A stretch of DNA of 64,000 bases from Maribacter caenipelagi (GTDB lineage Bacteria > Bacteroidota > Bacteroidia > Flavobacteriales > Flavobacteriaceae): positions 62,001-126,000 of the forward strand of contig NZ_SNZW01000020.1 in the NCBI RefSeq assembly GCF_004364175.1, in the 5' to 3' direction. Shown in pieces: positions 25,057 to 34,806 of this stretch. Numbering within the stretch: position 1 is the first letter of the stretch; each line of letters opens with the position of its first letter. A program made the position numbers and the translations under genes. The notes below the pieces were generated by a model, which saw only the letters and a program-made list of their open reading frames with translations, made no database searches and was not told where the DNA came from.

Positions 25057-27147
25057 ATGCAGAGTTTTAGAACAGAAATAGAGAATCAAGTAGTTGCTAA
25101 AGATATTTTAGAACTGGAACGCAAGATTCATGAGTTCCACGGCGGCAAATTAGATGAAGAGAAATTTAGAAGTCTACGTTTGGCTCGTGGTGTTTACGGT
25201 CAGCGTCAAGAAGGGGTTCAGATGATTCGTATTAAATTGCCATATGGTAAGGTGACTTCTCAGCAATTGCTACGTATTTGTGATGTATCAGATGAATATT
25301 CTACAGGTAGATTGCATATAACTACGCGTCAAGATATTCAGATTCACTATGTGGATTTAAACAGGACTCCGCAGTTATGGTCAGAACTTGAAAAAGACGA
25401 TATTACGTTAAGAGAAGCTTGTGGTAACACGGTACGTAATGTAACGGCAAGTGAAACGGCTGGTGTTGATGTAGATGAGCCTTTTGATGTTTCGCCATAT
25501 GCAAATGCATTGTTTCAGTACTTTTTAAGAAACCCTGTGAGTCAAGAAATGGGGCGTAAGTTCAAAGTTTCTTTCTCTGCGAGTGATGCCGATACTGGTT
25601 TATCATACATGCACGATTTAGGTTTTATCGCCAAAATCGAAAATGGAGAAGTCGGTTTTAAAGTAATGTTGGGTGGTGGGTTAGGTTCTCAGCCAAGACA
25701 TGCAGATGAGTTGTATAGCTTTTTGCCGGCAGACCAGATTATTCCGCTAATGGAAACTGTGGTGCGTGTTTTTGACCGCTACGGTGAACGTAAGAGTAGG
25801 GCAAAGGCAAGAATGAAATTCTTATTGAAAGATTTGGGTCTTGAAGGATTCAAAGAATTGCTGGCAGCAGAAAAAACAGCGGTTCCTTTTGATACGTTTC
25901 CTATTGATCCAGAAGAATATCCAAAAACAAAAGTATCGGATCTAAAAGTTCCTACTGTTGAAATAGAAGATTCAAAAGAATTTGAACAATGGAAATCTAC
26001 AAATGTAGTTTCGCAGAAACAACCAGGTTATGTTGCTTTGGGGATTAAAGTATTATTAGGGGATTTCTATACAGATAAGGCGCGTTTGTTAGCGAACTTG
26101 GTACAGAAATATGCAGCAGGAGAGCTTCGTTTATCGCTGCGTCAAAACATATTAATTCCCTTTGTAAAAGAAGAAAATGTTGAATTTTTCTATACGGAAT
26201 TAAAGAAATTAGGTTTTGCTGAAGCGGGTTATAATAAGGCTTTGGATATTACAGCTTGCCCAGGTACAGATACCTGTAACTTAGGTATTGCAAGTAGTAC
26301 GGGTATAGCTGAGGAACTGGAAAGGGTTATAAAAACCGAATATCCTGATTACATCAATAATGAAGATGTTGTAATAAAAATCAGTGGTTGTATGAACGCA
26401 TGTGGTCAACACAATATGGCAAATATTGGTTTTCAAGGGATGTCCGTTCGTACAAAAGATAAATTAGTTGCCCCGGCACTGCAAGTATTGTTAGGTGGTA
26501 GTACAGATGGTAACGGTCAAGGTCGTTTTGCAGATAAAGTAGTAAAAGTACCAAGTAAAAGAGGACCTGAAGCATTACGTTTAATCTTAAATGATTATGA
26601 TGCCAATGGTGGCGATTTATCGTTCCCAGATTATTATGCGGAAAAAGGTCAAATGTATTTCTATGATTTTCTAACGCCACTATCATCTGTAGATGATTTA
26701 ACTCCAGAAGACTTCATTGACTGGGGTAATACAGAACGTTATGAAAAGGCAATTGGTGTAGGTGAGTGTGCTGGTGTGGTTATCGATTTGATCGCTACTT
26801 TACTTTTTGAGAGTGAAGAAAAAATACAGAATGCACAAGATATGTTCGATGCAGAAAAATGGTCCGCTAGTATATATCACGCATATTCTTCTATGGTAAA
26901 TTCAGCGAAAGCAATGTTAACATCTGAGAATACTAAAGTGAATACGCATGTAAGTATCATTAAAGATTTTGATGAGAAGTTTGTAGCCGATGGTAGAATT
27001 GCCATTGCAGGCGGATTCGAGAAATTAGTACTTCAATTGAATCAGAATGAGCCAACAAAAGAATTTGCCGAGTCTTATATCAAGGATGCCAAAGTATTCT
27101 TAGAGACGGTAGCAAAATTTAGAGAACAAGAATTAGCAGAAGCATAA
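25057..27147 (+). CDS. Sulfite (nitrite/sulfite) reductase, siroheme/[4Fe-4S], with HEPN-like C-terminal domain
   Basis: Six-electron reduction of sulfite to sulfide, 696 residues. Two ferredoxin-like half repeats and two siroheme domains are present: RLARGVYGQRQEGVQMIRIKLP, STGRLHITTRQDIQ, REACGNTVRNVTA, LRLSLRQNI. The metal-centre cysteines are in ACPGTDTCNLGIA and ISGCMNACGQH. From about residue 560 a helical tail (ERYEKAIGVGECAGVVIDL to the end) resembles HEPN domains and is not part of standard sulfite reductases. Neighbours (cobA for siroheme, an FNR for electrons, cys genes) make sulfite rather than nitrite the likely substrate. A Rrf2-type dyad lies upstream. Confidence 0.9.
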   Translation: MQSFRTEIENQVVAKDILELERKIHEFHGGKLDEEKFRSLRLARGVYGQRQEGVQMIRIKLPYGKVTSQQLLRICDVSDEYSTGRLHITTRQDIQIHYVDLNRTPQLWSELEKDDITLREACGNTVRNVTASETAGVDVDEPFDVSPYANALFQYFLRNPVSQEMGRKFKVSFSASDADTGLSYMHDLGFIAKIENGEVGFKVMLGGGLGSQPRHADELYSFLPADQIIPLMETVVRVFDRYGERKSRAKARMKFLLKDLGLEGFKELLAAEKTAVPFDTFPIDPEEYPKTKVSDLKVPTVEIEDSKEFEQWKSTNVVSQKQPGYVALGIKVLLGDFYTDKARLLANLVQKYAAGELRLSLRQNILIPFVKEENVEFFYTELKKLGFAEAGYNKALDITACPGTDTCNLGIASSTGIAEELERVIKTEYPDYINNEDVVIKISGCMNACGQHNMANIGFQGMSVRTKDKLVAPALQVLLGGSTDGNGQGRFADKVVKVPSKRGPEALRLILNDYDANGGDLSFPDYYAEKGQMYFYDFLTPLSSVDDLTPEDFIDWGNTERYEKAIGVGECAGVVIDLIATLLFESEEKIQNAQDMFDAEKWSASIYHAYSSMVNSAKAMLTSENTKVNTHVSIIKDFDEKFVADGRIAIAGGFEKLVLQLNQNEPTKEFAESYIKDAKVFLETVAKFREQELAEA

Positions 27148-27148
27148 C

Positions 27149-27985
27149 ATGCATACCAATAATCTATCCAATCAAAAAACAATCAATTCAATAGTTGATA
27201 CTCCCTCGCAAAGTCAAGGGAGGTTGACTGTTGTTGGTGCAGGACCTGGAGATATAGAGCTCATCACTTTAAAAGCGATCAAGACTTTAGAAAATGCAGA
27301 TGTGGTTTTGTACGATGCATTGGTAAACGAGGAGTTGTTGGACTATGCAAAGAATGCCGAATTGATTTTTGTAGGTAAGCGCAAAGGTTGCTACGCATAT
27401 CAACAAAAGCAGATCAACGAGCTTATTGTCAGCAGGGCAAAATCTGCGGGACATGTGGTACGGTTAAAAGGCGGAGATCCTTTTGTTTTCGGTCGCGGTT
27501 CGGAAGAAATGGAATATGCCGCATCTCACGGATTAGAAGTTGGGATGGTACCCGGTATTTCATCAAGCTTAAGTGTGCCGGCATATCAAAATATACCGGT
27601 AACCAAAAGAGGTTCATCAGAAAGTTTTTGGGTAATTACGGGGACGACCAAGGAACATAAATTATCTGTCGATGTTGCTTTAGCAGCAAAAAGCAGTGCT
27701 ACGGTGGTCATTTTAATGGGTATGTCAAAACTCCCGCAAATAGTAGAATTGTTTAAAGGAGAAGGAAAAGCAGATATGCCTATCGCCATTATTCAAAATG
27801 GAACACGTGACAACGAAAAAGTAGGTGTTGCTACCATTGCTACCATTGTTGATGTGGTAGAAAAAGAAAAACTATCTAACCCGGCAATTATCATTATCGG
27901 TGAGGTTGTAAAACATCGAGAAGCATTAGTAGAAGCAAAGAATCAGTATTCTCAACAGAATTCTAAGTTGAGCGAAGTAGAATAA
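27149..27985 (+). CDS. cobA: Uroporphyrinogen-III C-methyltransferase
   Basis: SAM-dependent bis-methylation of uroporphyrinogen III to precorrin-2, the first step of siroheme synthesis. Motifs are VVGAGPGDIELITLKA (SAM-site loop), LYDALVNEELL, RLKGGDPFVFGRG, VPGISSSLSVPAY and VILMGMSK. The 278-residue protein has the methyltransferase domain only; the dehydrogenase/ferrochelatase (Met8/CysG-N) needed to finish siroheme is not in the window. It starts one base after the sulfite reductase stop, so the two are coupled. Confidence 0.94.
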   Translation: MHTNNLSNQKTINSIVDTPSQSQGRLTVVGAGPGDIELITLKAIKTLENADVVLYDALVNEELLDYAKNAELIFVGKRKGCYAYQQKQINELIVSRAKSAGHVVRLKGGDPFVFGRGSEEMEYAASHGLEVGMVPGISSSLSVPAYQNIPVTKRGSSESFWVITGTTKEHKLSVDVALAAKSSATVVILMGMSKLPQIVELFKGEGKADMPIAIIQNGTRDNEKVGVATIATIVDVVEKEKLSNPAIIIIGEVVKHREALVEAKNQYSQQNSKLSEVE

Positions 27986-28097
27986 GTAAAGAGTAATAAG
28001 TACAAAGTTCATATAAAAGTAGAATATAGAAGTGGTTCGGTGAGTGTAAGGGAAATCTAAATACTCATTGTAACTACCTCATTACTAATAGAAAATT

Positions 28098-29159
28098 ATG
28101 ATTAAAACAGATATGCTCATCATAGGAGCGGGACCAACCGGATTATTTACGGTGTTTGAAGCAGGATTATTAAAATTAAAAACGCATTTAATAGATGCAT
28201 TACCACAACCAGGTGGTCAGTGTTCAGAGATATATCCTAAGAAACCTATTTACGATATTCCGGCATTTCCAGAAATCTTAGCAGGTACTTTGGTAGATAA
28301 TTTAATGGAGCAGATCAAACCTTTTGAACCAGGATTTACCTTGGGCGAAAGAGCTGAAACTTTAGATAAGCTAGAAGATGGTTCATTTGTGGTAACAACC
28401 AATAAAGGAACTAAGCATAATGCTCCTGTTGTAGTTATTGCTGGTGGATTGGGGTCTTTTGAACCAAGAAAACCGCCTATCTCGAATATTGTAAACTTTG
28501 AGGATACGGGTGTTTCTTACATGATCAAAGATCCAGAAGTATACCGCGATAAAAAAGTGGTGATTGCAGGTGGTGGTGATTCAGCTTTAGACTGGGCAAT
28601 ATTCTTAACTGATGTAGCGTCTGAAGTGACATTGGTACACAGAAGAGATGAATTTAGAGGTGCTTTAGATTCTGTTGAAAAAGCTGCTGAATTGGCTAAG
28701 CTTGGTAAAATTAAATTGATTACAAAAGCAGAGGTAAAAGAATTGCACGGTAAAGACAATCTTGAAGCTGTTGTGATTAAGCATACGGATAAGGAGAAAG
28801 AAGATACGTATTTAGAGGTAGATAATTTTATTCCGTTGTTCGGTCTGTCACCAAAATTAGGTCCGATAGGCGATTGGGGATTAGATATTCATAAAAATGC
28901 GATTAAGGTAAACAATGCAAAAGATTACCAAACAAACATACCAGGAGTATATGCTATTGGTGATGTAAATACATACGAAGGTAAATTGAAATTGATATTA
29001 TCAGGTTTTCATGAAGCTGCGGTAATGTGCCAGTATGCATACCAACAAATAAATCCGGGTAAGCGATATGTAATGAAATATACTACCGTTGGCGGAGTCG
29101 AAGGATTTGATGGTTCTAAAAAAGAAGCTAAAAAAGAAGTAGTACAGAGTATAGCATAA
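28098..29159 (+). CDS. Ferredoxin-NADP+ reductase, thioredoxin-reductase-like type
   Basis: An FAD/NAD(P)H oxidoreductase of 353 residues, resembling YumC-type ferredoxin/flavodoxin-NADP+ reductases. It has the FAD site IIGAGPTGLFTVFEAGL, GGQCSEIYPKKPIYDIPAFP, the NADPH site VVIAGGGDSALDWAIFL with HRRDEFR, and the FAD-binding YAIGDVNTYEGKLKL. The CxxC redox pair of true thioredoxin reductases is absent. Lying directly after the sulfite reductase and cobA, it probably feeds electrons via ferredoxin to sulfite reduction. A terminator follows. Confidence 0.9.
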   Translation: MIKTDMLIIGAGPTGLFTVFEAGLLKLKTHLIDALPQPGGQCSEIYPKKPIYDIPAFPEILAGTLVDNLMEQIKPFEPGFTLGERAETLDKLEDGSFVVTTNKGTKHNAPVVVIAGGLGSFEPRKPPISNIVNFEDTGVSYMIKDPEVYRDKKVVIAGGGDSALDWAIFLTDVASEVTLVHRRDEFRGALDSVEKAAELAKLGKIKLITKAEVKELHGKDNLEAVVIKHTDKEKEDTYLEVDNFIPLFGLSPKLGPIGDWGLDIHKNAIKVNNAKDYQTNIPGVYAIGDVNTYEGKLKLILSGFHEAAVMCQYAYQQINPGKRYVMKYTTVGGVEGFDGSKKEAKKEVVQSIA

Positions 29160-29179
29160 AGTAATTATTTGATTAGCAC

Positions 29180-29215
29180 AACCTTCGGGTGCTTTATGCA
29201 TGCGAAGGTTTTTTT
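29180..29215 (+). terminator. Rho-independent terminator of the cys unit
   Basis: AACCTTCG (29180-29187) pairs with CGAAGGTT (29203-29210), loop of 15, followed by TTTTT. Confidence 0.8.
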
Positions 29216-29261
29216 ATGACAATTTTCTAAAAATTCGTGGGTTAAAAAACCTGTTGAAGTT

Positions 29262-29292
29262 TTGGATTAAAGCATACTGTACCGTTACTTTG
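29262..29292 (+). promoter_or_regulatory. Predicted promoter of the metH unit
   Basis: TTG at 29262-29264, a 20-bp spacer, then TTACTTTG at 29285-29292 (one mismatch to TAnnTTTG). Transcription would begin about 20 nt before the SAM-I aptamer. Confidence 0.6.
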
Positions 29293-29318
29293 CAAATAGT
29301 TCATAAATATATTGAAAC

Positions 29319-29455
29319 GTTATCAAGAAAGGTGGAGGGACTAGACCCATTGAAACCTTGGCAACCCTTTTCCAAACGAATAAGAAGGTGCTACATTCTA
29401 TCTTTAGCCTGCTGACTTTAGCAGAATTTGTAAAAACAAATAAAAGACAGATAAC
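29319..29455 (+). promoter_or_regulatory. SAM-I (S-box) riboswitch
   Basis: P1 is GTTATC (29319-29324) with GATAAC (29450-29455). The core reads AAGAAAGGTGGAGGGACTAG, ACCCATTGAAACC and TTGGCAACC, then a P3-type arm, GAAGGTGCTACATTCTATC and a GCTGACTTTAGC hairpin. The 3' part is longer than in the metY copy. It lies 83 nt before metH. Confidence 0.93.
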
Positions 29456-29538
29456 TTAAGAAAAGGCATCTAGCCTAACTTTCCTTACTTGATTCCGAAT
29501 TAGTTTTTTATTGAACATAGAATCTTTTACAATGTAAA

Positions 29539-30540
29539 ATGAAGGATATAAAAGAAATTTTAAAAGAGCGAATTCTCATATTAGACGGTGCCATGGGTAC
29601 CATGCTTCAACGCTACAAATTTACTGAAGAAGATTTTAGGGGAGAGCGCTTTAAAGACTGGGAACACCCTTTACAAGGCAATAATGATTTATTATCGTTA
29701 ACACAGCCAGAGGCAATTGCCGAAATACACCGTAAGTACTTCGCTGCAGGTGCCGATATCGTAGAGACCAATACATTCTCAGGTACTACTATAGCAATGG
29801 CAGATTATTATATGGAAGACTTGGTGTATGAGTTGAATTATGAATCTGCGCGTATTGCAAAAATGGTAGCTGATGAATTCACGGCTAAAGAACCGAATAA
29901 GCCACGATTTGTAGCCGGTAGCATAGGTCCTACGAATAAAACGGCAAGTATGTCTCCAGATGTAAATGATCCAGGGTATAGAGCTGTTTCTTTTGATGAG
30001 TTACGTATAGCATATAAACAACAGGTGGAAGCTTTGTTAGATGGTGGTTCAGATATTTTATTGGTAGAAACCATTTTTGATACTTTAAATGCAAAGGCGG
30101 CATTATTCGCTATTGAAGAAGTAAAGGAAGAGCGAAATATCGATGTGCCTATCATGGTAAGTGGTACAATAACAGATGCATCAGGTAGAACATTATCAGG
30201 ACAAACGGCTGAAGCATTTTTAATATCGATTTCTCATATTCCTATTTTATCTGTAGGGTTTAATTGTGCATTAGGTGCGAATCAATTGGTGCCACATTTA
30301 GAGGTATTGTCGACCAAAAGTGAGCATGCGGTTTCGGCACATCCTAATGCTGGATTACCGAATGCCTTTGGAGAGTACGATGAGACTCCCGATCAAATGG
30401 CAGAACAAATTAAAGAATACGCAGAAAAAGGATTAGTAAATATAGTAGGTGGTTGTTGTGGAACAACCCCTGAGCATATTACGGCGATTGCAGAAGTCGT
30501 GGCTAAATATGAACCTAGAAAGTTGACCGTTGTCGGTTGA
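29539..30540 (+). CDS. metH: Methionine synthase, homocysteine-binding part (split MetH, first piece)
   Basis: The zinc- and homocysteine-binding module of cobalamin-dependent methionine synthase, here a separate 333-residue protein. It has [42 protein letters not shown] and the zinc cysteines in [11 protein letters not shown]. It must act with the larger second piece encoded downstream, which carries the folate, B12 and reactivation modules. The last residues (KLTVVG) and the stop codon lie inside 7-bp repeat DNA. A SAM-I riboswitch and promoter precede it. The split form is known in Bacteroidota, so this is not a sequencing frameshift. Confidence 0.93.
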   Translation: MKDIKEILKERILILDGAMGTMLQRYKFTEEDFRGERFKDWEHPLQGNNDLLSLTQPEAIAEIHRKYFAAGADIVETNTFSGTTIAMADYYMEDLVYELNYESARIAKMVADEFTAKEPNKPRFVAGSIGPTNKTASMSPDVNDPGYRAVSFDELRIAYKQQVEALLDGGSDILLVETIFDTLNAKAALFAIEEVKEERNIDVPIMVSGTITDASGRTLSGQTAEAFLISISHIPILSVGFNCALGANQLVPHLEVLSTKSEHAVSAHPNAGLPNAFGEYDETPDQMAEQIKEYAEKGLVNIVGGCCGTTPEHITAIAEVVAKYEPRKLTVVG

Positions 30541-30549
30541 TGGTTGATA
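30522..30549. repeat. 7-bp repeat over the metH first-piece stop codon
   Basis: GTTGACC, GTTGTCG, GTTGATG and GTTGATA in tandem span the last codons and the TGA at 30538-30540. Confidence 0.75.
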
Positions 30550-30599
30550 AATCGTTTTTAGTTTCTCGTTAATGGTTTATCGTAGTTTTTAAATAATAA

Positions 30600-30947
30600 A
30601 TGGATTATAAAGAATTAGATATTTGGGTGCAGGCTAGAATGCTAGTGAAAACGGTTTATGTTTTGACTAAGTCCTTTCCTCGGGATGAACAATTTTCATT
30701 AACCGCACAGGTTAGACGATGTGTTATTTCTGTGCCATCAAATATTGCTGAAGGTTGTGGAAGGCAATCAAATAAAGAAACAATCCATTTTTTACATATA
30801 GCAAGAGGCTCCTTATTTGAGTTGGAGACTCAGTTAATTTTAGCAGGAGATTTAAATTATATTTCAGATATAGATAACGTTTTGAAAGAAATAGAAAGAG
30901 TGAAAAAGTTGTTGAACGGATTCATAAATTATCACAAGAAATTATGA
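30600..30947 (+). CDS. Four-helix-bundle protein (23S rRNA intervening-sequence family)
   Basis: A 115-residue protein of the four helix bundle / S23 family, often encoded in 23S rRNA intervening sequences and scattered in Bacteroidota genomes. The pattern is complete: [72 protein letters not shown]. No enzymatic role is known. It sits between the two halves of metH and its TGA overlaps the ATG of the second half (ATGA), so it is translationally coupled to methionine synthase. It looks like an inserted cargo gene. Confidence 0.9.
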   Translation: MDYKELDIWVQARMLVKTVYVLTKSFPRDEQFSLTAQVRRCVISVPSNIAEGCGRQSNKETIHFLHIARGSLFELETQLILAGDLNYISDIDNVLKEIERVKKLLNGFINYHKKL

Positions 30948-33679
30948 GTAAAGAAAACGAACAACGAATAACGAACAACGAACAACGCTTTCTAAAGCTT
31001 AGCGGATTAGAACCCCTAATTGTCACTCCCGAAACCAACTTTATAAACGTTGGTGAACGGACAAACGTTGCAGGCTCTAAAAAGTTTCTTCGTCTTGTAA
31101 AAGAAGAGAAGTTTGAGGAAGCATTGGCAGTTGCCAGGGAGCAAGTGGAGAACGGAGCTCAGATTATCGACATAAATATGGATGATGGTCTGATTGATGG
31201 AAAGCAGGCTATGGTTAAATTTTTGAACCTTGTTATTGCAGAGCCAGATATTTCTCGTGTGCCTATTATGATAGACAGCTCTAAATGGGAAATCATTGAA
31301 GCGGGTCTACAGGTAGTTCAGGGTAAATGTGTGGTAAATTCCATTAGCTTAAAAGAAGGTGAAGAGCAATTTATACATCATGCCAAGCTGATAAAACGAT
31401 ACGGAGCAGCGGTAATTGTAATGGCTTTTGACGAAGTTGGGCAGGCAGATAATTATGATCGTAGAATAGAGATTGCAAAACGTTCGTATGACGTTTTGGT
31501 GAATAAAGTCAACTTTGCGCCGGAAGATATTATATTCGATTTAAACATTTTCCCAGTTGCTACGGGTATGGACGAGCATAAGCTAAATGCCTTAGATTTT
31601 ATAAGAGCAACAAAATGGGTGCGTGAAAACCTGCCACATGCAAGTGTTAGTGGCGGAGTCAGTAATGTTTCTTTCTCCTTTAGGGGGAATAATCCGGTAC
31701 GTGAGGCAATGCATTCAGTATTCTTATATCATGCAATAAAGGCAGGTATGAATATGGGAATTGTGAACCCTAGTATGTTAGAGGTTTATGACGATATACC
31801 CAAAGATTTATTAGAACGTGTTGAAGATGTTATTCTAAATAGAAGAGACGATGCAACCGAACGTTTGCTTGATTTTGCAGAATCTGTAGTTGAGAAAACT
31901 AAAGAAAGTAAGATAGATCTTTCATGGCGAGAAGAGCCGTTACAAGATAGAATTACACGTGCCTTGGTAAAAGGTATTGACCAATATATTGTTGAAGATG
32001 TAGAAGAAGCTAGAGTTGCTGCAGATAAACCTATTGAAGTTATTGAAGGTAATTTGATGACCGGTATGAACGTGGTTGGCGATTTATTCGGAAGTGGAAA
32101 AATGTTCTTGCCACAAGTAGTAAAATCTGCCCGAGTAATGAAAAAAGCAGTAGCTTATTTATTGCCATATATTGAAGAAGAGAAATTGTTGAATCCGCAA
32201 GTAGGAGATTCGGACAATGCAGGAAAGATATTAATGGCAACGGTAAAAGGCGATGTTCATGATATCGGTAAAAATATTGTGGGTGTAGTTTTAGCTTGTA
32301 ATAACTATGAGATTGTTGATCTAGGGGTCATGGTGCCATCTGAGAAAATTATCGCTGCCGCAATTGAGCACAATGTCGATATTATAGGACTTAGCGGATT
32401 GATAACGCCCTCATTGGATGAAATGGTGCATTTGGCAAAGGAAATGGATCGTAAAGATTTCAAGATTCCTTTATTAATTGGTGGTGCTACAACCAGTAAG
32501 GCACATACGGCGGTTAAGATTGATCCACAGTACAAAGAAGCAGTAGTTCATGTCAACGATGCATCTAGAGCAGTGACCGTAGTTGGCGATTTGTTACAGA
32601 AAGAAACATCAAAAGGGTATAAGAAAAGTATTAAAGATGATTATGACGTCTTTAGGGAAAAGTTTTTAAATCGTTCATCAAGTAAAACCTATAAACCGAT
32701 TTCTGCTGCCCGTAGAAATAAGTTTAAAATAGATTGGAAAACATCTGAAATCGTAAAACCGAACAAATTGGGTATTCAGGTTATTGAGGATTTAGATTTG
32801 GACCTTCTTGTGCCATATATTGATTGGACTCCTTTCTTTAGAAGTTGGGAATTGCACGGTAAATACCCGGCAATATTGACCGATGAGGTTGTTGGAGAAC
32901 AAGCAACCGATTTATTCGCAGACGCTCAAGAGATGCTGAGCAAGATAATTTCTGAGAAGAAATTAAAGGCAAAAGGTATTTTTGGCTTATTTCCTGCAAA
33001 TTCCATTAACGATGACGATATTTATGTCACCCTGAGCGCAGTCGAAGGGCGAGATAACGAGCAGTATACTTTTAGAACCCTGCGTCAACAATTGGAGCGT
33101 AGAGAAGGTGTTGCAGATTATGCCTTGGCAGACTTTATTGCTCCTAAAGAGACCGGTAAGCAAGATTATATTGGCTGTTTTTGTGTGTCAACAGGTTTTG
33201 GTACTGCAGAATTGGCGGCACAGTATGAGAAAGATCTTGATGATTACAATTCCATAATGGTAAAAGCATTGGCGGATCGTTTAGCTGAAGCATTTGCAGA
33301 ATATTTGCATAAAGAGGTTAGAACGGAACATTGGGGTTATGCCTCAAATGAGGACTTAAGTAATGAAGATTTAATAAAGGAATCGTATAAAGGAATTCGT
33401 CCGGCACCGGGGTATCCTGCTTGTCCAGACCATTTAGAGAAATTGACCATTTGGGAAATTCTTAAGGTTAAAGAGACTATTGGAGTAGAATTAACGGATA
33501 GTTTGGCCATGTGGCCAGCGGCATCGGTAAGTGGCTATTATTTTGGAAATCCTGAAGCTCGTTATTTCGGACTTGGTAAAATAAAGGAAGATCAAGTAAA
33601 AGATTTTGCAGAACGCAAAGACATGTCGTTTGAAGAAGCCGAAAAATGGCTTGCACCGAACATAGTTGAAGCCCCCTAG
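30944..33679 (+). CDS. metH: Methionine synthase, folate/cobalamin/activation part (split MetH, second piece)
   Basis: The 911-residue second piece carries the pterin-binding barrel ([16 protein letters not shown] to about residue 330), the B12 cap and B12-binding domain ([15 protein letters not shown] with the cobalt-ligand histidine; [27 protein letters not shown]) and the SAM-dependent activation domain ([47 protein letters not shown]). It regenerates methionine from homocysteine and methyl-THF with the first piece. Three oddities are visible: 7-bp repeats encode residues about 5-15, a dispersed palindrome encodes residues about 695-703 (TLSAVEGR), and a C/G-rich repeat supplies the final EAP and stop. 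Confidence 0.95.
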   Translation: MSKENEQRITNNEQRFLKLSGLEPLIVTPETNFINVGERTNVAGSKKFLRLVKEEKFEEALAVAREQVENGAQIIDINMDDGLIDGKQAMVKFLNLVIAEPDISRVPIMIDSSKWEIIEAGLQVVQGKCVVNSISLKEGEEQFIHHAKLIKRYGAAVIVMAFDEVGQADNYDRRIEIAKRSYDVLVNKVNFAPEDIIFDLNIFPVATGMDEHKLNALDFIRATKWVRENLPHASVSGGVSNVSFSFRGNNPVREAMHSVFLYHAIKAGMNMGIVNPSMLEVYDDIPKDLLERVEDVILNRRDDATERLLDFAESVVEKTKESKIDLSWREEPLQDRITRALVKGIDQYIVEDVEEARVAADKPIEVIEGNLMTGMNVVGDLFGSGKMFLPQVVKSARVMKKAVAYLLPYIEEEKLLNPQVGDSDNAGKILMATVKGDVHDIGKNIVGVVLACNNYEIVDLGVMVPSEKIIAAAIEHNVDIIGLSGLITPSLDEMVHLAKEMDRKDFKIPLLIGGATTSKAHTAVKIDPQYKEAVVHVNDASRAVTVVGDLLQKETSKGYKKSIKDDYDVFREKFLNRSSSKTYKPISAARRNKFKIDWKTSEIVKPNKLGIQVIEDLDLDLLVPYIDWTPFFRSWELHGKYPAILTDEVVGEQATDLFADAQEMLSKIISEKKLKAKGIFGLFPANSINDDDIYVTLSAVEGRDNEQYTFRTLRQQLERREGVADYALADFIAPKETGKQDYIGCFCVSTGFGTAELAAQYEKDLDDYNSIMVKALADRLAEAFAEYLHKEVRTEHWGYASNEDLSNEDLIKESYKGIRPAPGYPACPDHLEKLTIWEILKVKETIGVELTDSLAMWPAASVSGYYFGNPEARYFGLGKIKEDQVKDFAERKDMSFEEAEKWLAPNIVEAP
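30957..30987. repeat. 7-bp repeat inside the metH second-piece N-terminus
   Basis: ACGAACA, ACGAATA, ACGAACA, ACGAACA and ACG follow one another 13 bases after the ATG. Unit gain or loss would shift the reading frame. Confidence 0.85.
33026..33050 (-). repeat. Dispersed palindromic repeat inside metH
   Basis: GTCACCCTGAGCGCAGTCGAAGGGC is the reverse complement of the intergenic element CCCTTCGACTGCGCTCAGG at 63239-63257. In frame it reads VTLSAVEGR. Confidence 0.85.
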
Positions 33680-33692
33680 CCCCAAAAGGGGG
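33671..33692. repeat. C/G-rich repeat supplying the metH stop codon
   Basis: GCCCCCTAGCCCCAAAAGGG (continuing GG) includes the TAG stop of metH and can fold CCCC/GGGG. Its inverted copy lies at 33823-33844, matching at 20 of 22 positions. Confidence 0.8.
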
Positions 33693-33822
33693 TATTGTTT
33701 TCTTATTATAAAAAGCATATGCAGTTGATTAATAATGAAAATTGGAGGCAAAATTGTAAATTGAGTTATACTCAAATAGTTAGATAAATTATTAGATAAT
33801 TAAAAATACCCGAGTAAAAGTT

Positions 33823-33844
33823 CCCCCTTGGGGGGCTAGGGGGC
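33823..33844. repeat. C/G-rich repeat directly before metF
   Basis: CCCCCTTGGGGGGCTAGGGG (continuing GC) is the inverted copy of 33671-33692 and ends two bases before the metF ATG. The two copies bracket about 130 bp. Confidence 0.8.
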
Positions 33845-33846
33845 TT

Positions 33847-34800
33847 ATGAAAGTAACAGACCATATCACCAATGCCAAAGGAAAGACGCTTTTTTCATTT
33901 GAAATAGTACCACCGGTTAAAGGACGCAATATTCAAGAATTATATAATAATATTGATCCGTTAATGGAATTTAATCCGCCTTTTATTGATGTGACCACAT
34001 CACGTGAGGAAACTATTTATATTGCAAAAGAGGGGCTCTTAGACAGGAGGACTACGCGTATGAGACCTGGTACGGTTGGTATTTGTGCTTCTATTCAACA
34101 TAAATATAATGTAGATACCGTACCACATGTTCTTTGTGGAGGTTTTACAAAAGAAGAAACGGAATATATGTTGGTAGACTGCCATTATCTAGGAATACAA
34201 AATGTTATGGCTTTACGTGGTGATGCGCGTAGTGAACAGAAATATTTTGAACCTACGGATGGCGGACACCCATTCGCAATTAACTTGGTGAAGCAGATTC
34301 AAGATTTAAACTGTGGTAAGTATTTACATGAAACCATAGAATCTGAATATTCAAGTGAATTTTGTATTGGCGTTGCCGGTTATCCTGAGAAGCATTTAGA
34401 ATCTCCGTCATTACAATCAGATTTAAAGCGATTAAAAGAAAAAGTAGATGCTGGTGCCGATTACGTGGTAACCCAAATGTTCTTTGACAATAAAAAGTAC
34501 TTTGAGTTTGTAGAGGCAGCAAAGAATATTGGCATAACTGTGCCAATAATACCAGGTATTAAACCAATTGCAGTAAAAAGACATATGCAATTGTTGCCAC
34601 AAGTATTTAGAATTGATCTTCCTCAAGACCTAATTGAAGCTATTGATGGTTGTGCAACAAATAAAGATATACGCAAAGTAGGTATTGAGTGGGCTATTCA
34701 GCAGTCTAAAGAGTTAAAAGATGCCGGTGTGCCTGTATTGCACTATTACTCTATGGGTAAATCAGATAATATTAAGGCTATAGCGGAAGCGTTGTTCTAG
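33847..34800 (+). CDS. metF: Methylenetetrahydrofolate reductase
   Basis: Reduces 5,10-methylene-THF to 5-methyl-THF, the methyl donor for MetH. The 317-residue flavoprotein has TLFSFEIVPPVKGRNIQEL, FIDVTTSREE, GICASIQHKYNVD, VMALRGDARSEQ, CIGVAGYPEKHLESPSLQSD and GADYVVTQMFFDN, PIIPGIKPI. Length and motifs are complete. It follows metH in the same direction and most likely shares the SAM-I controlled transcript, although two inverted C/G-rich repeats lie between. Confidence 0.96.
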   Translation: MKVTDHITNAKGKTLFSFEIVPPVKGRNIQELYNNIDPLMEFNPPFIDVTTSREETIYIAKEGLLDRRTTRMRPGTVGICASIQHKYNVDTVPHVLCGGFTKEETEYMLVDCHYLGIQNVMALRGDARSEQKYFEPTDGGHPFAINLVKQIQDLNCGKYLHETIESEYSSEFCIGVAGYPEKHLESPSLQSDLKRLKEKVDAGADYVVTQMFFDNKKYFEFVEAAKNIGITVPIIPGIKPIAVKRHMQLLPQVFRIDLPQDLIEAIDGCATNKDIRKVGIEWAIQQSKELKDAGVPVLHYYSMGKSDNIKAIAEALF

Positions 34801-34806
34801 ATTTGG

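Noticed and set aside
29539..33679. metH split taken as a frameshift or pseudogene
   Set aside because: Both pieces have their own start and complete domains, an intact gene lies between, and a split MetH is common in Bacteroidota.
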